Assembly: GCF_014652275.1 (NCBI RefSeq)
Contig: NZ_BMYM01000001.1
Coordinates: 1,674,001-1,738,000, forward strand
Source: Parahalioglobus pacificus
GTDB taxonomy: Bacteria > Pseudomonadota > Gammaproteobacteria > Pseudomonadales > Halieaceae
Reading direction: 5' to 3'
DNA length: 64,000 nt
This document shows, one piece after another, positions 50,385 to 57,633 of the stretch (positions are counted from its first letter, which is position 1; the number at the start of each line of letters is the position of its first letter). Under the pieces are notes generated by a model. It saw nothing but the letters and a program-made list of their open reading frames with translations. It had not been told where the DNA came from and did not search any database. The position numbers and the translations under genes are program-made.

Positions 50385-50702
50385 CTAATTGACGGTATCG
50401 CTGTCGACAGAAAAAGTCTGAGACACCTGTTCTGCATAAAGCAAGATGTCGTCAACAATGGTAGCGGCCACAGGATCCAGCTGAAAACCCTGAAAAGCGG
50501 TCATGGAGAGTTGTATAAACAGTTCCAGCAACTCACCTTCATCGGTAACAGCTTGGGTAGTCGCAAGAATTTGTGAGAAAAAACCGAAGGCTTGTATTTG
50601 CCCGCTCTGCTGCAGGTACTCGCACAGACCACTCAACCGTGGTTCAAAGTGTGCGGTGACCGAGGCTACCGCCTCGTTAGTTGATGCCGCGCTACCACTC
50701 AT
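50385..50702 (-). CDS. Small hypothetical helical protein
   Basis: A 105-residue soluble protein that is almost entirely helical (VASVTAHFEPRLSGLCEYL, AFGFFSQILATTQ, ELLELFIQLSMTAFQG, AATIVDDILLYAEQVSQTF). It has a single Cys and no known motif. The ATG at 50702 makes a TGATG junction with the stop of the gene above; the TTG one codon earlier is unlikely. Function is unknown. It is the last gene of a leftward set that includes an exported protein and a TSUP permease. Confidence 0.6.
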   Translation of the reverse strand: MSGSAASTNEAVASVTAHFEPRLSGLCEYLQQSGQIQAFGFFSQILATTQAVTDEGELLELFIQLSMTAFQGFQLDPVAATIVDDILLYAEQVSQTFSVDSDTVN

Positions 50703-51115
50703 CAAGGTTCGACAAAACCGGCGTCACTGTCAAGGAACAATCTGATCGGCCACTTGGTATCTTCACTGAAGCGAATCACCAGGCCGTAGAAATCGTTGTC
50801 GTAGTCATCGACCCACTCGTACTCAAACTCTGGAAAAAAGTCGATCTCCTCAGGCGCCTGCCCAACAACGCGCACTTCCTCAATTTGTGAGGGATCCGCC
50901 ATTGACACTTTCGGTATGGCAATCACCAGACGCGACCCCTTGCCCTCTGGCATGGCATCCGCCTCCCGCACCTCGACACCCATGGTGCTGCCCTTGTGGC
51001 CCTTCACGAACTCCAGCCAGCCGGTTTCCAGACCAAAGGTTTTCTCTTCCTCGGCAGCAGTAGCAAACGCAAACAGACTAACTATAAGTAGCGTCAGGGA
51101 GCGGATCAAATACAC
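50702..51115 (-). CDS. Exported hypothetical protein
   Basis: A 137-residue protein. The start is GTG at 51115 with GAGG 7 nt before it. It gives a signal peptide (VYLIRSLTLLIVSLFAFATA) and a mature acidic part. VEVREADAMPEGKGSRLVIAIPKV suggests a two-strand beta core, and FFPEFEYEWVDDYDNDFYGLVIRF is rich in acidic and aromatic residues. No family is recognised. The longer frame, 30 residues more, overlaps the TSUP gene and has no support. It couples to the small gene below by TGATG. Confidence 0.6.
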   Translation of the reverse strand: MYLIRSLTLLIVSLFAFATAAEEEKTFGLETGWLEFVKGHKGSTMGVEVREADAMPEGKGSRLVIAIPKVSMADPSQIEEVRVVGQAPEEIDFFPEFEYEWVDDYDNDFYGLVIRFSEDTKWPIRLFLDSDAGFVEP

Positions 51116-51173
51116 TGGGTTTACCTCTGCGTCATTGTCATGCTGAGTGTAGTCCATTTCAGAGTCGGCATCC

Positions 51174-51947
51174 TCACCACAGAATCCGCACAAGCCCGGC
51201 CACACTCACCACGAACAGGCCGGCGCCCAAAACGCGGAAAAAAACCTGTGTGTCGGCATTCAAGGTATAGGCATGAAACTTTAAGCCCAGGACATGCCCT
51301 ACCGCAGCGCAGGGCAACAGCCAGAGGTGATGAATCCATTGTAAATCTATGCCCGTGGCGACAAACGCGATCAGCTTCAGCGCCACCAGCACAAACCAAA
51401 GAACAAACAGTGTGTCACGTAACTGCTCCCGTGACATGCGGCTGGCGGCCACGGGCACCACCAGCGGTGCGGCGATAAGCGAGGTGCCACTGACATAACC
51501 CCCCAATAGCAGGAAAAAGACATCTACCGTTTTGCTATTGCTCTTGAAGGGACGGTTGAGCATATAGCTCACAGCGTACACGGATACCATGAGAAAGATG
51601 AAGCCGCTGACGACATTTACTGGAAGAGTGATGACGCCAGCGACACCGATTAGCTTTGGAATAATCATTATGGGCAGCGCATAACGCAGAAACGCCCAGT
51701 TCACCGTGCTGACCTGCTCTCCCCCGGACCGCTGGGTTCTCAGGTGGGCCTGAACAACGGTGAGTGCCGAAAAAAACAGCAGGTGGACCGAGATAATCGG
51801 CAGAAAGACCAAGGGGGCATTGTGTACCATCAGGAGGAATGGCAGCGTCAACACAGCGCCACCAAAGCCCAAGCCAGACCGCACAAAACCGCCCCACACA
51901 AATAACAACGCGATAACTGCGTACTGCCAGGTTTCCAACCCTTCCAA
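51174..51947 (-). CDS. TSUP (TauE/SafE) family permease
   Basis: A 257-residue membrane protein with seven to eight helices. The TSUP pattern is visible as two halves, each with a Gly-Phe/Ser-Gly loop: GFVRSGLGFGGAVLTLPFLL and LGGYVSGTSLIAAPLVVPVA. TauE-type proteins export sulfite, sulfoacetate or related sulfur anions. The start is TTG with an excellent GGAGG 7 nt upstream. The export of sulfur anions would suit an organism with a sulfatase and several sulfotransferases, but the link is inference. Confidence 0.88.
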   Translation of the reverse strand: MEGLETWQYAVIALLFVWGGFVRSGLGFGGAVLTLPFLLMVHNAPLVFLPIISVHLLFFSALTVVQAHLRTQRSGGEQVSTVNWAFLRYALPIMIIPKLIGVAGVITLPVNVVSGFIFLMVSVYAVSYMLNRPFKSNSKTVDVFFLLLGGYVSGTSLIAAPLVVPVAASRMSREQLRDTLFVLWFVLVALKLIAFVATGIDLQWIHHLWLLPCAAVGHVLGLKFHAYTLNADTQVFFRVLGAGLFVVSVAGLVRILW

Positions 51948-52307
51948 GGGACGCCTCCATTAGCCGCCAACTATCCGGCTAAATGCCGGCAAATTCCTTA
52001 AAACAACACGCTTAAAGATACGCTGACCTGTTGGAGCAACGACCTTGTAGCCAGCTCCATTTGCCTGACATCGCCTCCTGAGGCGGTTCTGGCTTCACGT
52101 ACTCACACCTGCCTGCATCCGACGACTACGATCTCCTCCATCAGCTGCTGCTTGGGTGAGCCTGCAGCTGAAGAGGCAGGATCAATAGGAGGCCAAGGCC
52201 CCGACGGCTGCTGAAAGAAAGATTGCTGCTAGACACTGACATTGTGTTGTACCCGCGGCTCGGCTGCCGTCACTAAGGATTGCCACCGGCGCCCGACACA
52301 GGTGTAG
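51948..52307. other. 360-bp intergenic region
   Basis: Short dyads such as CGCCTC-CT-GAGGCG (near 52070) and GCCGG pairs (near 51975) are seen, but no terminator run or gene. A promoter for the TSUP gene should lie near its left end. Confidence 0.35.
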
Positions 52308-52892
52308 TCATTCAGTTTGTGTTGTCACCTTTTGCAGCAGAGGAACTTGATCCGTGGCGCTCAATAACTGCCTTGCTGGTTCCCGTGCAATTCCCAAGAC
52401 CCGCGCAGAATCACGAATCGAGGTGGACAAGCCGGTGGCCAACATCCGCTGGTAATAGGGTAGCTGTGCAAGATAAACCGGCAATGACTCTTCCAGTGTA
52501 CCTTCCTTGTCAAGCGAGGCGATAAAGGCATCGAAGAATCGGGCCAGAGCCGTCGCGACGGCGCGATTATCCCCCACAGATTCTGGGAGTGAAAGCTGCC
52601 AGGTCATGTCCATGCGTAGGCGGCACACACCCACGTAATCCGCCGGCTGACGCTGTCCCCACTCCATGGGTGTTATGAGTGACAGCTGCCAACCGTCCTC
52701 TCCGTAGTACAAGGAATAGTCTTGACCGGGCACCGGCCGAAAAGAGAACGCCGCCGACAGCACCAGGCTGGACACGCAATAGTCAGCTAACAGCTGGCCC
52801 ACCGCTTTTTCAGCGGTGATTGTCGGCTGCAGGGCGTGCCAGTCCTGCAGTACCGGCACCATGCCTTTGCCCTGGGGGTTTGCCTTCTTCAT
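52308..52892 (-). CDS. DUF2452-like protein
   Basis: A 194-residue soluble protein. The start has NPQGKGMVPVLQDW, and the core is YSLYYGEDGWQLSLITPMEWG with DYVGVCRLRMDMTW. The core matches the pattern of DUF2452, which also includes human C1orf50 (a Tyr-rich strand, a SIISP-EW turn and a D-x-SW end). That comparison is from memory and should be checked. The C-terminal 60 residues form two helices. Function is unknown. No operon partner is evident; a thioesterase lies 63 nt downstream on the same strand. Confidence 0.6.
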   Translation of the reverse strand: MKKANPQGKGMVPVLQDWHALQPTITAEKAVGQLLADYCVSSLVLSAAFSFRPVPGQDYSLYYGEDGWQLSLITPMEWGQRQPADYVGVCRLRMDMTWQLSLPESVGDNRAVATALARFFDAFIASLDKEGTLEESLPVYLAQLPYYQRMLATGLSTSIRDSARVLGIAREPARQLLSATDQVPLLQKVTTQTE

Positions 52893-52955
52893 GGTGTAGG
52901 AGTTACCTGTGAGAAACTCCCTAATGTACGCAATCAGACTACTCGCAGATGAGGG

Positions 52956-53381
52956 TCACGCGGCAAGTTCGGGCTGCTCTTCCATGATGGCCTTACGGAA
53001 GCATTCGGGGATAGCGCATGGCTTTCGAGACGATTTATCGACGAACACCTGCGTGATGGTGCCTCGCACCAGCGTTTCTCCATCAGCTTCATTGGCCATT
53101 TCAAAACCCAGCTCAGCGCTGGTATTGCCCAGACGTGTGTAGCCAACCGACACACGCACAATATCGAAGGCTTTACATTCACCCAGATAATCGCAGTTGA
53201 TGTTCACCGTAAAAATGTAGCAGGGGGCAGTGTCAGGCGTCATTGCCGTATACCCCAACTGGTGCATATAAGCGCCGGCCACTTCATCGGCAAATACCAA
53301 ATAATTGGCAAAGTACAAATGACCCTGCGCGTCGGTGTCGCTATAGCGCACAGTAACGGTGTCTGAGAACGGAAATGGCAT
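52956..53381 (-). CDS. Hotdog-fold acyl-CoA thioesterase (4HBT type)
   Basis: A 141-residue hotdog protein. The catalytic strand and helix is VRYSDTDAQGHLYFANYLVFADEV, where YSDTDAQGH matches the 4-hydroxybenzoyl-CoA thioesterase active site (Asp near residue 17). It would hydrolyse a short or medium acyl-CoA or an aryl-CoA. The C-terminal strands VRVSVGYTRLGNTSAELGFEM and LVRGTITQVFVDK complete the fold. It is in the same region as crotonase and PhyH genes, which suggests acyl-CoA metabolism. Confidence 0.88.
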   Translation of the reverse strand: MPFPFSDTVTVRYSDTDAQGHLYFANYLVFADEVAGAYMHQLGYTAMTPDTAPCYIFTVNINCDYLGECKAFDIVRVSVGYTRLGNTSAELGFEMANEADGETLVRGTITQVFVDKSSRKPCAIPECFRKAIMEEQPELAA

Positions 53382-53495
53382 GCGTCTTCACCCCTTGATA
53401 GACCGGCAAACCATAGCACATCGCCAAGACAGTAAAAGTGGCGGTATCCGCCCTCGCTCGCTAAGCTAAAGCTGTCATCACACCAGGATGCAGCT

Positions 53496-54395
53496 ATGCC
53501 CGCGCTGGCCCACTTTAGCTCGAAAAATAACCAGCGGGAGATGCTGCAAGCGCTGAAGCACGACGGCGCTATCATTGTTGACGACCTGATGTCAGCGGAG
53601 CAGGTCAGCGCAACCGTCGGCGAGCTGGATCCCTATGTACAGGCTACCGGCAACGGCCAGGATGATTTCAGTGGCCGTCTTACAACGCGCACAGACGGAT
53701 TGGTGTCACGGTCTGCCCAGTGTCGGGAGGTGATCCAACACCCTCTGATCCTGGACCTATGCAACACGTTTCTTTCGCCCTACTGTGAACGAGTGCAGCT
53801 TCATTTGGGACAAGTGATTCGCATAAAACCGGGCCAGCCCACGCAACCCATTCACCGAGACCGATGGGCCTGGGGCACCCACCTTGCCCATGTAGAACCA
53901 CAGTTCAACACCATCTGGGCATTAACCGACTTCACGGAGGAAAACGGCGCTACACAGGTTGTGCCAGGGAGCACAATCTGGCCGGATGACAGAGCGGCGG
54001 AAGAGTCTGAGATCACCCAAGCGACGATGCGTGCAGGTTCCGTTTTGATGTATTCCGGCTCCGTGTTCCACGGCGGCGGTGAAAACCGCAGTGAATCTGA
54101 CCGCTGGGGTTTGAACATCACCTACACCCTGGGATGGCTAAGGCAGGAGGAGAACCAGTATCTGTCAACGCCCCCTGAACTGGCGAAGGAGCTATCGCCT
54201 GAGCTGCAAGAGCTAATCGGCTACGCCATGGGACAGTACGCACTGGGTTACTATACGCCGCCAGGAGCACCCGGCAGCGGTCCCGAGGTCGTACCGCCGC
54301 AATACGCCCTGGGTAGAACTGACGTTGCCAACGCCCTGGGCACGCCTGAAGATCTGGCTGCTATCAGCCAGGTGACGAATCAGGAATACTCCTGA
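53496..54395 (+). CDS. Phytanoyl-CoA dioxygenase (PhyH) family protein
   Basis: A 299-residue Fe(II)/2-oxoglutarate oxygenase. The metal triad is His120 and Asp122 in QPIHRDRW and His192 in SVFHGGGENRS. The co-substrate arginine is likely in the SESDRWGLNITYTL strand. Family members hydroxylate acyl-CoAs, lipids or small molecules, and the substrate here is open. The crotonase gene follows 32 nt later on the same strand, so an alpha-hydroxylation/side-chain step is possible (inference). Confidence 0.88.
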   Translation: MPALAHFSSKNNQREMLQALKHDGAIIVDDLMSAEQVSATVGELDPYVQATGNGQDDFSGRLTTRTDGLVSRSAQCREVIQHPLILDLCNTFLSPYCERVQLHLGQVIRIKPGQPTQPIHRDRWAWGTHLAHVEPQFNTIWALTDFTEENGATQVVPGSTIWPDDRAAEESEITQATMRAGSVLMYSGSVFHGGGENRSESDRWGLNITYTLGWLRQEENQYLSTPPELAKELSPELQELIGYAMGQYALGYYTPPGAPGSGPEVVPPQYALGRTDVANALGTPEDLAAISQVTNQEYS

Positions 54396-54427
54396 CTCGT
54401 TGAAGATCCCGGACTGGACAGCCCTGA

Positions 54428-55192
54428 ATGTTTGAGACCCTAGACATCAGCGTGGACGACTGCCGCGCCGAGATTTGGCTTAACCGCCCAGCAACACTCA
54501 ACTCCCTCTCACGCCAGACACTGTGCGACCTCATTGATGCCGCGGCATGGCTGAATCGTCAGCCTAGCGTGAAGGCCGTCATGATTGCCGGAAGGGGGCG
54601 CTGTTTCTCAGCCGGGGCAGACTTGGACAGCTTTGGTGGCGGCGATGAGGAGAGTCTGCGGGACGCCGCTGACCGGGGCCGGCGGATGGCAGATGCGATT
54701 GAGCAGATACAGGCAATTACGGTGGCCCGGCTTCACGGCTGGTGTGTGGGTGGAGGTCTGGTATTGGCCTCGGCCTGCGACATCCGCATCGCCAGTGATG
54801 AATGCCAATTTGCCATTCCAGAAGTCGCCCTGGGTATCCCGTTAACCTGGGGTGGGATACCTCGTCTTGTCAGAGAAATTGGCCCGGCGCTCACCAAAGA
54901 GCTGGTCATTAGCTGTCGTAACTTTAATGCAGACGAAGCACTGCGTATCGGCTTTCTCAACAGACGTGTCCAAGAGTCAGAACTGGACGGTACGGTCAAC
55001 GAATTGATCACTGCGCTAGCAGACAGACCTGCCTACCCTGCTATGGCCACGAAACGGCACGTTAACGCCATTGCCGGCGCAGCTACCGGCATCAATAACA
55101 GCTGGTCAGAAGCCGATGGAATGGTAGCCGCTTCACTCGACGAGGAATGTTTGCGCGCCCGTGCTGAGTACATGGCTTCACTCAAAAAGTAA
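54428..55192 (+). CDS. Enoyl-CoA hydratase/isomerase family protein
   Basis: A 254-residue crotonase-fold protein. Oxyanion-hole segments are VMIAGRGRCFSAGADLDSF and LHGWCVGGGLVLASACDIRIA. The catalytic glutamate positions are suggested by FAIPEVALGIPL (one Glu kept). Such enzymes hydrate or isomerise an unsaturated acyl-CoA. It is co-oriented with the PhyH gene. Downstream are two broken SDR fragments that may have once completed the pathway. Confidence 0.9.
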   Translation: MFETLDISVDDCRAEIWLNRPATLNSLSRQTLCDLIDAAAWLNRQPSVKAVMIAGRGRCFSAGADLDSFGGGDEESLRDAADRGRRMADAIEQIQAITVARLHGWCVGGGLVLASACDIRIASDECQFAIPEVALGIPLTWGGIPRLVREIGPALTKELVISCRNFNADEALRIGFLNRRVQESELDGTVNELITALADRPAYPAMATKRHVNAIAGAATGINNSWSEADGMVAASLDEECLRARAEYMASLKK

Positions 55193-55209
55193 CCCTTAGG
55201 AAAACAATC

Positions 55210-55500
55210 ATGACCAGCACGAGTGGACTAGAGTCCAAAGGCATTCAGCAGGTAAGTTAGCGGTTGTCACGGGCGGAGCCGATGGCATCGGCCTGGCTTG
55301 CGCGGAAGCACTCGCAAATCAGGGCATGCGCATTGCGCTGGTGGATAAGGACGCTGAAAAACTCGCTGAGGCTGCCAGCAGTCTCCCAGCCTCCTGTGAA
55401 GCACACACTTTTTGTACAGATGTTACCGACCGGGCAGCCCTTTCCCGCCTTTCTCAATTTGGGCAACGGCCGCAGCGATATCCTCAGGCTTGGTAACATC
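55210..55500 (+). pseudogene. N-terminal fragment of an SDR, frameshifted
   Basis: After the crotonase, an ATG starts a frame that stops at TAG within 17 codons. A shift by one base gives GKLAVVTGGADGIGLA, a classical SDR TGxxxGIG motif, followed by LVDKDAEKLAEAA and CTDVTDRAALSRL. So the gene is disrupted by a probable 1-nt deletion near 55253 and then truncated near 55450, with the active-site YxxxK missing. It once continued the crotonase operon. Confidence 0.75.
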
Positions 55501-55677
55501 TAGCCGCACTGACTCCACGTTGTCCATCGCATCCAGCATGTCGAGATCTGCTTGCCTGCGCCCACCGGCATAAACGTAGATACCCTCACTCGACAGCAAC
55601 TCCACGGTTCGCTTGCCGATACCCGAGGTCGACCCGGTCACGAGTACGGCCTTGGGGTCTGCCGACTGAGCAGGCAA
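55423..55677 (-). pseudogene. N-terminal fragment of a second SDR, opposite strand
   Basis: Leftward, VLVTGSTSGIGKRTVELL (TGxxxGIG) is followed by YAGGRRQADLDML and LDVTKPEDIAAAVAQIEKGGKGL. Where an SDR should read on into a LVNNAG segment, the frame leaves homology and closes. The start codon would be TTG. The two SDR halves are different genes, joined tail-to-tail at about 55435-55455, so both lost their C-termini in one event. Confidence 0.75.
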
Positions 55678-55946
55678 GGCAAGTCACCCCGCGAAAGTAA
55701 CAACAAACACGAACCACATAGAGTTCTTCCGCAAAAATTTCTCGACTACGGTGAGTATAGATCAGAAAATTTATACTTCGGCGTTGTTAAAGGATCGTTT
55801 CTGTCAGTGTTAAGCAGCTAATTTTCACCCTGCCATCACTAAGCCCTACAAGCGGCCTTTAATTTAGTAGCCCGGTGTCCCGGAAAGTCTCCCTACTGTT
55901 ACGCCAGCCGTTATCATGTGACCTGACGCGGGCTTTCATAGCTGTT

Positions 55947-55998
55947 TAGCGTTAAATTAGACCTCGCAAGACAACTACGCTAGCACGCTAGCGTTAAA
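55947..55998. promoter_or_regulatory. Repeat-rich region upstream of sulfatase
   Basis: The decamer TAGCGTTAAA occurs twice (55947-55956 and 55989-55998), 42 bp apart, or four helix turns. Overlapping the second is a near-perfect palindrome: ACGCTAGC-AC-GCTAGCGT (55977-55994). This looks like binding sites for one dimeric regulator, just upstream of the sulfatase start. Confidence 0.5.
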
Positions 55999-56019
55999 AG
56001 AGAACGAAGAGAGTATCCT

Positions 56020-57633
56020 TTGAGTATCCATCGACGAGCCGCAATTTCGGTGTCACTGCTCCTTCTGTGTATGGTCGTCATAACGACAGGGAACCTGTCC
56101 GCGACTACAGAGCATGAGAGCATTGATGGTCAGAGCACGCCCGCCTCAGCCAGACCCAACATCATTCTGATTCTCGCTGACGACCTGGGCGTGATGGATG
56201 TGTGTGGCTACGCCCGGCGAGTCGTGGAGAACCCAGCGCTTGAATGCCGGCACCAAACACCCAACATCGATGCACTAGCGTCTGAGAGCGTTGTTTTTAC
56301 TCGCGCCTATGCAACACCCTTGTGCTCGCCCTCCAGGGCGTCACTCCTTACCGGCGTAAATGGCGCAAAGCTGGGGTTCAACAACGCCTTCGGCTATCGC
56401 CGTTTCAAGGGCAGCTATTATCAAAGCCAGCTACCCGTGGATGAGGGCTACGACAAACACGATACCGTGCTCAGAAGACACGCAGCACCCAACCGCGCGT
56501 TCATCAACGGCAGCAGCTCATCTGCACTCGCGCCCAACGGCGCGACACCCAGCTTACCTGCGCTCCTTCCAGATTATCGCAGCGGCTTTATCGGCAAATG
56601 GCATGTGGGAGGCGGCATCCCAGGCTATCAGCCAGCGGATCACGGCTTTGAGGAAATAGCCTATCTCGATGAGGGTTTTTCTTTCTACTTTGACTGGGCG
56701 AAATCATGGGATGTCGCCGGCGACATCACCCAAACCTACCTGACAGATAACATCACGGCACAGGCCACAGCCTGGATAGAGGCTCAGGCAAAGACGACCC
56801 AGCCATTTTTTCTCCTTGTCAGCCACTTTGCCGTGCATACACCGCTGCAGGCGATAGATCGCGATAGTCCCGCGCGCCCCCCCCTTGAGGGCAGCGATAG
56901 CCAACTGTATTCAGCCATGGTCGCTAGCCTCGACGATTCTGTGGGGGCCATTATGGACACACTCGATTCTCAGGGCCTGCGCGACAATACCCTCGTAATC
57001 GTTGTTAGCGATAATGGAGCACTGGAAACACGTAATGGCAACGCCATCACCTCAAACGCACCCTTCAAGGGTCAGAAGGGCAGTGTTTATGAAGGTGGCA
57101 TTCGCGTACCGCTGCTACTCTATTGGTCTGATAACTTTGGCAGTGAACACTCAACCATCCGCACCTCAGTCGATCTCACTGATCTACTGCCGACAATAGT
57201 AAGTTCAGCGGGTTACGATATCGCTCCTTACGAAGCCTATGGCGGTGGACAGTCCTTACTGGGCCTGATCGACTCACGCTCAACAGCAGGCAACTACGCC
57301 AAGTCACATTTCATCTACGATCCATTTTACCGTGGAGAACTCGTGGCAGGCGATGCGCTGTCGTCTGTGCCCAAATCTGTGGTGCTGAACGGCAATCACA
57401 AATTGATTGCCTATCATCACGGCCAAGTGCACCTGTTCGACCTCAACTCTGATCCCTATGAATCGACCGATATCTCGACAGAAAATACTGAGCTTACGAA
57501 AAAATTGCTTTCTGAGCTCAGGCAATGGGAAGACACGATCCCCCAACGTTACCGCTCGCGCCCAAATCCCAGATTCAACGAAGAGTCACCCTCTCCCTTC
57601 CCGCCGCTCGTAGGCCCAGTGCACGGTCAATAG
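56020..57633 (+). CDS. Arylsulfatase family sulfatase, exported
   Basis: A 537-residue type I sulfatase. It has an N-terminal signal peptide. The maturation motif LCSPSRASLLTG puts the Cys converted to formylglycine at residue 102. Metal ligands include ADDLG (residues 52-56), and GKWHVGG and SDNGALE are conserved active-site blocks. It would remove sulfate esters from glycans in the periplasm or outside. A maturase is not in the window. The start is TTG with GAAGAG upstream. The repeats upstream suggest dedicated control, such as induction by a sulfated glycan. The stop overlaps the convergent gene by 7 nt. Confidence 0.92.
   Translation: MSIHRRAAISVSLLLLCMVVITTGNLSATTEHESIDGQSTPASARPNIILILADDLGVMDVCGYARRVVENPALECRHQTPNIDALASESVVFTRAYATPLCSPSRASLLTGVNGAKLGFNNAFGYRRFKGSYYQSQLPVDEGYDKHDTVLRRHAAPNRAFINGSSSSALAPNGATPSLPALLPDYRSGFIGKWHVGGGIPGYQPADHGFEEIAYLDEGFSFYFDWAKSWDVAGDITQTYLTDNITAQATAWIEAQAKTTQPFFLLVSHFAVHTPLQAIDRDSPARPPLEGSDSQLYSAMVASLDDSVGAIMDTLDSQGLRDNTLVIVVSDNGALETRNGNAITSNAPFKGQKGSVYEGGIRVPLLLYWSDNFGSEHSTIRTSVDLTDLLPTIVSSAGYDIAPYEAYGGGQSLLGLIDSRSTAGNYAKSHFIYDPFYRGELVAGDALSSVPKSVVLNGNHKLIAYHHGQVHLFDLNSDPYESTDISTENTELTKKLLSELRQWEDTIPQRYRSRPNPRFNEESPSPFPPLVGPVHGQ

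Noticed and set aside
50004-50576. Long open frames across the tRNA gene on both strands
   Set aside because: They run through a perfect tRNA with promoter and terminator, so they are not protein genes.
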